Of a stretch of DNA of 64,000 nt, positions 1 through 9,548 are shown piece after piece. Position 1 is the stretch's first letter. Each line of letters opens with the position of its first letter. Source of the DNA: Symbiodinium natans (lineage: Eukaryota > Sar > Dinophyceae > Suessiales > Symbiodiniaceae); NCBI GenBank assembly GCA_905221605.1, contig CAJNDS010000687.1, positions 1 to 64,000 on the forward strand. The letters run 5' to 3'. Position numbers and translations under genes: made by a program. Under the pieces are notes generated by a model. That model had not been told where the DNA came from, searched no databases, and worked only from the letters and a program-made list of their open reading frames with translations.

Positions 1-1077
1 TAAATTGATATTTTTGGGAAAATTTTATAATCCAAATACATCAATTCTATCGAGTACTCGCCCGAACCGATACCATCAAAACTACTATTCTCGAAGAACG
101 ATCATTTCTCAATATCGAAGTGGTAGATTACATCCATAATTTATGAATGAATAGATGCATGACATGAATGAATATGAAATGAAGTGAACACACGTGATAT
201 GAATGTTTGTAAAAATTTAATATTCATTGTCGAATTGGAGATATTCAAAGAGAATCTCTTTCTGTATAATCGATAATGAGTTTCAAAGAAGCATTTCAGC
301 CAAATTTCGAGCCTGTCAATATTGATGATGTCCATGACACGGGTAGGAAGTCAAAATACACAGAAAACATCTTTTTCCCCTTCCATTCATCTCTGGTCTC
401 TGTCGTCTGCAAGCTCTCTCGCAAAGAGAGAGCCAATGATTAAACCCCTGCAAAGCAAGTCAACCCACCCACTCACCTATGTGGAAGAAGGCGACTATGG
501 ACAGGCATTGCGAGTCGTGGTTGCAACTAGCTTCCAGAAGCTTAGTTTGTGATGAAGTTAGGAGTTCAACCATGGACGAGCAGTGCCCAACTAAAAGTGT
601 TCTTGTCCAACTAAAAGTGTTCTTGTGCCCGTGGCACAAGGGAGGTGCACACTATACACTGCACTACACCCTCAGCCTTGGGCCTGTATGCCTTTCACTG
701 AGTCCACAAAAGTCCCCAAGCAGACTCCCAAGAGCCAAAAGGCGAGATCGCGGAACGATCCCGGCACAGATTCACACGGCATTCAGCTCTGAATCTGATC
801 TAACTTGGCGGGATTGGGCGGGACCTGACAAAGCGGAAGATGCCAGGGTCAAGAGATGGACAGTGTCCCCAATTGGCCTCAGTAGCTCTGCTGACCCTCT
901 GTGAAGACGCTTCAGCCTAGATGACACTGTGTCCCAATGACCCCCAGCAGGCGTGCCAGCGTTCTATGAAGCCACAATTCCCTCTGGGAAAGGCTCCCTT
1001 CATGCCGCATGTGCTAATTACAGCATGGGGCAGCCGCTGTGCTTCTAGGCTGCCCCTGACCTGTATGGCCCCCACAC
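1..1077. other. AT-rich left flank, no gene recognised
   Basis: The first 300 bases are strongly AT-rich and hold no convincing ORF. From about 320 to 900 the plus strand has overlapping open frames with no recognisable domain; since the CCCH gene ends at 1078 on the minus strand, this stretch is more likely its 3' flank. A 20-base unit (CCAACTAAAAGTGTTCTTGT-like) is repeated in tandem at 587-626. No telomere-type tract is present here, unlike the rest of the window. Confidence 0.5.
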
Positions 1078-1896
1078 TCATGGCAGGAAGCGCAGGCGGA
1101 GCCTCTCGAGGGATGCGGCCAGGTCGACGCCAGGTGTTGTGTTCCCTGCTCGGCTAGCAGACTGGTGCATCACCTGGCCGACCAAGTTGGAGAAGTTCAT
1201 CCGCGCAAGTGTCTTCTGGAGGTTGCGGAGGTCGCGGTCTGTCAGTACCAAAGGCCGTGCGCCCGCGGATTCCTGTGCCATGATGTCGAGAATCTCCCCG
1301 GCCTCGTCGAGAAAGCCTCCCTGCTCAGCCTTGCTGCGGCAGTCGTGCATCACCAGCCCAACGAACTGCGGCCGGCTGAGAGCTTTGATCATGCTGCGCT
1401 GCCTCTTGTCGAGCTTTGGTGGCTTCTCCGTGTGCTCCATGTGGCAGTAGTCACACGCCTGGCCGTTCTCACAGTTCCCGGCGATGAAGTAGATGCACGG
1501 GCGCCGGCACACCTCGGGGTGCCCAAGACTACCCTGACTGGGCAGTGGGAAGAACTCTGCCATGCTACTCGCAACCTCAAGGCCCTCGAGATCACTCCCC
1601 CCTGGGCTGTCTGCAAACTCCACCTCCGAGCTCACCTGGCTCTTGGGGCTGGAGCATGCTGTGGTGGGCGTCCCATCTTGGAGCTGCCTGGTCAGGTCCG
1701 CGGTCTTCTCGGAGAGAGTGCCCACATAGGTGCGCATGGCTTCCTCCTCGCTGGCAGCCTCTTCGCTGAAGCTGATGCGGCGCACGCGCCCTGGTGGCGA
1801 GCTGCGTGCGCGGGCCCTGCGCGAACTGCCCGCCATGTCCTCGAACTCCTCCTTCACGTCGATGAAAGTATTCCGATATTCGAGTTCCACGGCCAT
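1078..1896 (-). CDS. Single-exon CCCH zinc-finger protein
   Basis: A 272-residue ORF starting at an ATG (1896-1894). One C-x7-C-x5-C-x3-H zinc finger is visible at about residues 134-152 (PCIYFIAGNC, then GQACDYCH), the compact CCCH type usually associated with RNA binding. The N-terminus (residues 20-60) is rich in Arg, Ser and Glu; residues 85-125 are acidic and low-complexity; the C-terminal 100 residues (KRQRSMIKAL to the end) look helical. No intron is needed and no telomere-type tract lies inside, in contrast to neighbouring genes. Single CCCH fingers are common in dinoflagellates, where control is largely post-transcriptional; a role in mRNA binding is inference. No spliced-leader remnant was seen upstream. 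Confidence 0.8.
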   Translation of the reverse strand: MAVELEYRNTFIDVKEEFEDMAGSSRRARARSSPPGRVRRISFSEEAASEEEAMRTYVGTLSEKTADLTRQLQDGTPTTACSSPKSQVSSEVEFADSPGGSDLEGLEVASSMAEFFPLPSQGSLGHPEVCRRPCIYFIAGNCENGQACDYCHMEHTEKPPKLDKRQRSMIKALSRPQFVGLVMHDCRSKAEQGGFLDEAGEILDIMAQESAGARPLVLTDRDLRNLQKTLARMNFSNLVGQVMHQSASRAGNTTPGVDLAASLERLRLRFLP

Positions 1897-2560
1897 GGCG
1901 GGGACTGGCCTACTTTCCTTTCAGGGCAAGATGCACCAAACTGCGAGGTTTTTGTAGGCCAAAAAGCTGCTGCCACGTCGGCACATCCTCACGAATCCTC
2001 GAAATAGGTTACCATACTGATATAGTACTGTACTGACTAGATTGTACCAGTTTACTACATGTTTTAGCCATTTGAGTGTCTTAACAACAATGTAGTCTGT
2101 CGCATCCGCTGTCAGCCCGCACGATCCCTTGGTACCTTTTCTGACTTGCGTAGGGGCCACCTCACCGCATGGTCAGGCGTCCTGCCCAGGTGGCTGAACC
2201 TGGCAGGTCCGGGAAATTTTCGGGTCGGTGGTGGATTTTTGCCGGAATGTCTTAATCATCCGCGAGCTTCTCAGCCTCATGCCGCGAGTCCTCTTTAACT
2301 GTGATTGGGGCGGGCGCTCGACTGTACATTGCCGGCGAAGCCAGCAAAGCCCGTCTGTCTTCACGGCGCGTTTTGTGCCAGAGCAAAGTGATCCGGAATA
2401 GCGGCGCTGTGGCCCGGGCTATCCGGAGTCCGCTCTACTGAAAACGCGTGGACAGTGCGATTGCAATCTTCCTGAGAGAGCGAGCTGCTGACATGAGCCA
2501 ATGAGAAACCACACAAGCTGAAAAGATGGCTCAGCGTTATTATCGCTTATCGCTGCAGGG
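1897..2560. other. Spacer between the CCCH gene and the PPP-like gene
   Basis: Upstream of the CCCH start (transcription runs leftward) there is mixed-composition DNA with short non-homologous ORFs on the minus strand. No promoter motif, tRNA or repeat is recognised. The first telomere-type tract begins at about 2561. Confidence 0.4.
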
Positions 2561-2872
2561 TGTTTAGGGTTTAGGGTTTAGGGTTTACGGTTTAGGGTTT
2601 AGGGTTAGGGTTTAGGGTTTAGGTCGAGCCGGGCATCGTCCAGGTGTAGAACGGCAGCCTGATTGCCAGATCGCAGATGCGAAGCTGAGAAGACCTGGCA
2701 CCATTCAAATCACCTTCAAACCCTGCTGTAGGGTTTGGGGGTTTAGGGTTTAGGGTTTCGGGTTTGGGGTTTCGGGTTTAGCGTTTGGGGGTTTCGGGTT
2801 TAGGGTTTGGGGTTTCGGGTTGAGGGTTTAGGGTTTCGGGTTTGGGGTTTAGGGTCTCAGGGTTTTAAGGGT
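2561..2872. repeat. Interstitial TTTAGGG tracts around PPP-like exon 13
   Basis: Perfect and degenerate TTTAGGG units at 2566-2622 and, after the exon, a decayed run with TTTGGGG and TTTCGGG variants at 2730-2872. Both run G-rich on the plus strand. Confidence 0.9.
2619..2684 (-). CDS. PPP-like exon 13 (C-terminus); stop codon lies in the telomere-type tract
   Basis: After the acceptor CTCAG at 2688-2685 the frame reads LRICDLAIRLPF and then YTWTMPGST and stops at TAA (2621-2619). That TAA is the CCTAAA of the adjoining CCCTAAA tract, so the tract supplies the stop. The pattern matches the last beta strands of PPP proteins, which end a few residues after a Pro. Confidence 0.65.
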   Translation of the reverse strand, partial: LRICDLAIRLPFYTWTMPGST

Positions 2873-3324
2873 ACTTCCTAGCCTCCCCAAACGACACGCT
2901 GGCGGGGTAATTGGGTTCCAAGCTGGTGAGCAAGGCTCAAACCCCCCAAACCTCCCCGCACGTGCAGCACAGTGGCTGTGAGGCAAAGGCCACCGTGGCT
3001 TTCCTTGAAGAATGGAGTATATGTCCGAATAATTGAGGTACTTGTACCTTAAAACAATGGGGTATATGTCCAAAAATTGAGGTACATGGCCCTCTTACGG
3101 GCACAAAGGTTAAAGTAGGCAAACCCTTTATTGGGGTTAGAGGTTTTAGGGACTGGGTGCGGGCAACCCGATGCCAGCAACACCCTAAACCCTAAACCCT
3201 AAACCCTAAACCCTAAACCCTAAACCCTAAACCCTAAACCCTAAACCCTAAACCCTATAAACCCTAAACCCTAAACCCGAAACTAAACCCTAAACCCTAC
3301 TAAGTGCCCATACTCATCCCCGCG

Positions 3325-3362
<38 letters not shown>

Positions 3363-6300
3363 GCCCCCCGCACAGGTGTGAAACCCGAACCGGCTGTACT
3401 TACTATGGTGTGTCCCCTGTATTCCCGAAACTCTAAACCCTGAATGGAAGGCACCAAAAATGGCCCCGAAAAAGATGTTTCCGGGACGGCCCCAAAAAGG
3501 TTTGCGAAAGGGCCCCAAAAAACCGGGAGGGCCCACGAGCTCCAAAAAATCACTCAAGAAGAAACCTAAAGCCTACAGCCTAAAGCCTAAACCCCAAAAG
3601 AAACTCCCAGAGGACGGTGCCCAACAAATGCCCCAAAAAGGTTGCCCCCAAAAAGGTTGTCGGGAGGGACCCAGAAAGGCCCCCGCAAGGGCCGACCAAG
3701 AAGCCCCAAAAGGCTCATAAGGACTCCAAAGGCTTCGTCCTCGCCCCCAAAATTTGAACATAGCTTCGAAAACCGTTTCGGTCAAACACGTCATTGGGAC
3801 CCAAAACCCTCAACAATTTCTAATAGACCCTAAACCCTAAACCCTGAACCCTAAACCCTAAACCCTAAACCCTAAATCCTAAACCCTAAACCCTAAACCC
3901 GTTGAGAAGCGCTGCAAACGAACCCAGACCAGGCCCAGGCTCAAAGCAGCCATCCACGCAAAGCTGCCGCGATCGGACCTGAGGTTGGGGTTTAGGTTTA
4001 GGGTTTAGGGTTTGGGGTTTGGGGTTAGGGTTTGAGGTTTGGGGTTTGGGGTTTTTGGGTTTTGAGGTTTCAGGTTTAAGATTTAGGGTTTGAAGTTTCA
4101 AGTTTAGAGGTTCCGGAAAATTAGGGTTTGGCGTTTGGGCATATGACGCTTAAGCCCCCAAAAGGGAAAACATTAAAAAACAAAACAAAAACATCCCAAG
4201 ACATCTCCCAGGGGCCAATAGCGAGAAGTTGTTGGCCTCGAGGAAGGCGGCCGTGATGTCCTCAGGGTTCAGGGCTTGCTGGTGTAGGGGTTTGGGGATT
4301 TAAGGTTTAGGGTTTGGGGATTTAGGGATTTAAGGTTTAGGGTTTTGGATTTGGGGAGAAGGTTTAGGGTTTAGGATACTTCTGAATCGCAGCCCTGAGG
4401 TGCCTTTAAGACTTTAAGAGGCGACTCATTGCATCCGAAACCACTTTTCCGGGTAAACCCTAAGCCCCCAGAGCCCCCTATATAACCCTAAGCCCTCAGC
4501 CCTCAGCCCTAGCCCTAAGCGTTGACCCCAGCATTGTCATGGGGAATAACACGATCCCTTTCGCTTCCTTGATATAGAAACTACCCAGGAACGCCAAGCA
4601 ACCAGACGGAGGAAGGCTCCCTGCCACAGACCCAGAAGCCTAAACCCTCAAGACAAAATACATAAACATATATTTCTGAATTTCCCATGCTGTTTGTTTA
4701 AACAGCTGACAAACAGAGTCTGAATAAATCCGCCGAGGCCTCGGGCCGATTGTCAGAACAGGCACTCTTCGCAAAGCCATCGGACCCTTTTTTTACCTGG
4801 AAAGGGTACCCCCCCGTGGGCGACCACAATCTGAATGCTAGGACCAGGGGCAGTTGAAGCCCCGCCTAGCAGGCCCCCCCCCCTTTCCCCCCTGTCCCCC
4901 TCCCCCCGCGCCCTGCACCCCCCCCCCCACCCCCTGCCTCCCCCGCCCCCCCCTTTTGCTTGAAAGGCCTGGCTCAACTTTACGATCAATCCAAGCCGAA
5001 CCGTCTCAACCCTCAACCTTGAACCTTGAACCCTAAACCCAACAAACCCTAAACGCCAAACCGTGAACCTTGAGCCCTAAGCCCTCAACCCTAAACTAAC
5101 CCTCAACCCTAAAGCCCAAACCATAAACCATAAACCCGGAACCCTAAACCCTAAACCCCTTCAAAAAAAGCGTTTCGCTCAAAGGCTGCGCTCAAAACGT
5201 TGTTGGGACCCAAACCCTATGCAACTCCTTTCAACCCCAGACCTTGAACCCTACATGACCCTAAACCCTAAACCCTAAACCCTAAACTCCCAGAGCTGGC
5301 AGCCCAGTCTGGGGAACAGGCCGCACCAAACGCGTAGCCGACACTCTTCGGCGCCACGTGCCAGCCTGGCTTTAACGAGACTCCTTCACCCTAAACCCTA
5401 AACCCTACACCCGAAACCCTGAATCCTGAGTCCTGACCGCTGGGACGCCACGGTTCTGTCTTCAGCTTTTAGATTCCAGCGTTTGGTATTTTCTAGGGTT
5501 TCCAGCAAATTTCTGCGGGTTTTTGGGCTGCTAGGAGTTATCGGTTTTCTCGGATTCCCTCGGGCTTACAGGGGTTCGAGGGCTCACAGTTTCCGAGGCG
5601 ACTTAGGATTTAAGGGTTTGTTTTGGGAGGCTACGTAGGCATCATACACTCAGCGCCATATCCCAAGCTAGGGAGCGCGGCACGGGTGAAACAAACTCGA
5701 ACATAGAAAGCTACAAGGGGGTTGTATCTGAACAAGAGGCATTCGATGAGAAACTCGGGGCAAGCCAGTGAACTACTTTGTATTTACTTGTCAAGCCTGT
5801 AGGCTGGTTCGGACGATTTTGTCCAATCTTCTCCGCGGCGATGTTCTTCATGGCGTGCGCTTTGGCGATTGTGTGGCTGTTTCGTTTATCATGTCTACTT
5901 AGAATGGGTGCCTTGTAGGAGGGTTAAATCAAGATCTGGTGGTATGTTTGCTGGTGGCTAACCCTAAACCCTAAACCCTAAACCCTAAACCCTAAACCAT
6001 CTTTCGTTGTTTCTTGAAGCCGGTCAGCTCCTGTTTTTCTGTAGAAATTTATCCGTGGTGAAGCGGCTTCTAAATTCGAATAGAACTTGTCTTATATGGT
6101 TTAGGGTTTAGGGTTCAGAGTTTAAGGTTTAGGGTTTAGGGTTGAGGGTCATACCTGTCAGCCCTGAGTATGCGTCCTAGTAATTTCATCGTTGACTTTT
6201 CCAACATTCCGAGAGGTTTTGAGTCTGAACTCCGTAGTTTTTGATTTTGTTCATGACGCTGTAGTTGTTAGTCTGGGTTGAATCAACATGCGTGGGCGGA

Positions 6301-8852
6301 ACTAACTTTTTCAGCTCATTTTGCGCCAGCTGTATGGAGTCAAGCCCCTACAATACTGTTGAACCGTATCTTTGATTTTGCAGTTGCATTGAACACCTGC
6401 AACTTATATTTGATGCTAGCGTTTGCTTTGTTCCAGAATAATTTCATTTGCTTGGCTGTTTTGAAAGCCACTTGGGCATATAAGGTATTCACCCCCTTAA
6501 TGGCTTAATGTGGGTTCTCTCACATCTGGTCTCTTTAGAGGGTAGGTGCCCCAGGACGTCGCCCAAACGTACCGGGATTTGTCTTACAGCTACACCCTGA
6601 ACCCTAAACCCGAAACCCCAAACCCTTTAGGACTTTGGGGGTTTTATGGGGCTCAAAGCCACCCGAAGACGACCCTACAACCCTTCCACGATTCCTACCC
6701 TAAACCTTATACCCTACACCGTACACCCTGCCTACACAAACCCTGACCCACACTTCCTAAAGCCCAAAGTGAACTCTGGGACGTGGGACGTGGCACCGCC
6801 CAGATGGTGCCAAATCGACACATTCGAAACATCCGAAACCCGAAGCCCTAAACCCTAAGCCCCTAAACCCTAAACCCTAAACCCTAAGCCCTAAACCCCT
6901 AAACCCCTAAACGCCCCCCAAGCACGTTGGCCTGGCAATTCCGCCGGGTCAGACCAGAGCATGTCGGGAATCGGACCTTCCGAAGGTTCAGGGTAGTGGA
7001 CTTTGGTTCTTGTATTTTGTGTGGGGGGGGGGGGGGGTAGGGTTTAGGGTTTAGGGTTGAGGGTTGAGGGTTGAGGTTGAGGGTTTGAGGGTTGAGGGTT
7101 TTAGGGTTTAGGGTTCAGGGTTTAGGGTTTGAGGGGGTTCCTATCTTCAAACCCTTCCGGCGCGTGGAATGGAGGCGACTTTTTGGCGAATTCGAAGCCC
7201 AGAGCTTGGAATGGGGCTCCGGGGGGAGGTCAAGGTTGGCACGCCTGAGGATGCCTGATGTTTGGGGTTTCGGGTTTAGAGGGTTTAGAGGTTTAGAGGT
7301 TTAGAGGTTTAGAGGTTTAGAGGTTTAGAGGTTTAGAGGTTTAGAGGTTTAGAGGTTTAGAGGTTTAGAGGTTTAGAGGTTTAGAGGTTTAGAGGTTTAG
7401 AGGTTTAGGGGTTTAGAGGTTTAGAGGTTTAGAGGTTTAGAGGTTTAGAGGTTTAGAGGTTTAGAGGTTTAGAGGTTTAGAGGTTTAGAGGTTTAGAGGT
7501 TTAGAGGTTTAGAGGTTTAGGGTTTAGGGTTGAGGATTTAGGTCTACTTTAAAACGCGTTGAGAGGCCCTGTGGCGTGCCTGTGTCTCCGTAATCCCCAT
7601 GGCGATCGAGATCGCGAAGCCCTTGCAAGCTTGGCCCTTGCACGGTTTCTAGTTCAGGCGACAGGCCAGAGTGGACGCAGAAGATCTTCTCCTGAGACGC
7701 ATCGGAACGAATCAGCGAGTCCCAAAGCAATAAGCTATGCGGTGTGCTCTCTGCGTATGGGTGAAGCACGCCTCATTCCCTACTAAGCCCTAAACCCCTA
7801 AACCCTAAACCCTAAAACCTAAACCCTCACGGCCAACCTCCTAGTCTGAGTGTGAAAAGCCGTGAAGGGGCGACTTCTGGCGATCGTGTAAGTGTACAAC
7901 TGCTTCAAGTCACAGCGCCCGCTCCCCTAAACCCTAAACCCTAAACCCTAAACCCTAGACCCTAAACCCGAAACCCTAAACCCTACCCTAAACCCAATAC
8001 CTCTAAACCCTAAACTTGCAAGGCTCCTGTTGCTTCGACTCTCACCGACGCAAGGAATTGAAAAATAATGTGTCATGAACCCTTTTGAACCTGGAGGCAT
8101 ATCTTGAACCCTTTGCTATACCCTTTCGGTTTGTGCTTAGGTTCAGCGACGACGTGGGGTCACCGGCCCCAAGCCACACAAATCCACAGTTCCACTTTCC
8201 GGCTTCTACCTATAAATATTAATCTAGGTGTGCATGTCTATGAATATGTACATCAAAGAAAAATAAGTACGACTAGGCGGCCCAAAAAACGTACAGACAA
8301 AAGGGTACCCTTGTGGCTTACACGCAAAAAGGCCATTCATTCTTGCCAGTTGAACAGGCCATCCATCGTTTGCGGACAAGGTTCATTCACCACAGCTGCA
8401 ATTGGCAAATGATCAAAGCACTGGCCTGACTTTGAAGGCATGTGTTCTCGGAGATCCCAAGTTCATCTCTTAACCCGAAACTCTAGGGTTTCCGAAAAAA
8501 AGGGAGACCTTACTGGGGTCCAAAAAAATGGAATCCTACGATTTGGGGGTCTATATTAGGGGTCCCTGTTTTCGTAAACTCCCAACTCTCCAGGGCACAG
8601 AAAGCCTTCCATACTTCAGCACCATCGGAGCGAAACTGGCTCAGGCAGTTGTCAAGGAGGCCATACACCTGTCGCCATCACAGCTTTCAGCAGATCTTAA
8701 CAGCAAGAAAGGTAACTAAGTGTCATCACACTAAGAAGAATCAGAAAAGACGAAGGACTCGTAATAGTTCTAGTGGTGGTGATGCGCATACGAGTCGTGC
8801 AACAGTAACTGTAACATAATCATAGTTCGTAGTAGTAGCAATAACAGTGATG

Positions 8853-8927
<75 letters not shown>

Positions 8928-9480
8928 CGCACGTCATGGATATCTGACGCTACGTTTTCGTCACAGCACGCATGCAAAAACAAATTTGCCATGTTTCCAG
9001 ACGTGACATCGCCCGAGTTGCCAGGGCGGCAGACTACTTGTTTCGCGCGTGACTTTCTGATCTTGCATCTTGGCTTCACAGGTTGAAATGTTTTTGTGTG
9101 AAAGGGAATATTCAGAGAAACACTGTTGCAGGTGGTATCAGAGGCAGACAGTTGCGCAGCAGACAGTTCTAGGGCAGTGCAGCAGCAGCAGACACTTGTA
9201 GGGCGTTTCAACAGTACTTTTGAGCATGGCTCGAAAGCTGGTGAAGGGGCGCAACCAGGGCGTGCAACGTGCTCACAAATGCGTTGCTTGTGGGGGTACT
9301 GGAAGCCAAAGTCCTGTACCCTTAAACCCTAAACCCCAAACCCCCCCCAGCTTCAAGTGGAAGCCCAAAAGTCCTGTACCCTTGAACCCTAAACCCAAAA
9401 AAATGAAAAACAAACTCAAGACTCGAGCTTTGAAGGGGTAAAGTAAGGAATAACACGGCGTCAATTATCCATGACGCTCT

Positions 9481-9548
<68 letters not shown>

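Noticed and set aside
3300-3794. ORFs over 3300-3794, including Lys/Pro-rich GPKKPGGPTSSKKSL
   Set aside because: Low-complexity sequence next to poly-C and CCCTAAA, with no splice context; inside an intron of the PPP-like gene.
7692-7734. Extension of PPP-like exon 7 upstream (LLLWDSLIRSDAS) as the CFDYLP segment
   Set aside because: It seemed to align at first, but the separate micro-exon at 8420-8385 (CFDHLPIAAVVN) matches far better and joins exactly at EKIFC.
8584-8722. Plus-strand exon candidate reading GTESLPYFSTIGAKLAQ with donor AAAG|GTAACT
   Set aside because: The minus strand of the same bases gives VYGLLDNCLSQF...VWKAFCA, which aligns with PPP phosphatases and joins neighbouring exons in phase; the plus frame is an antisense shadow.
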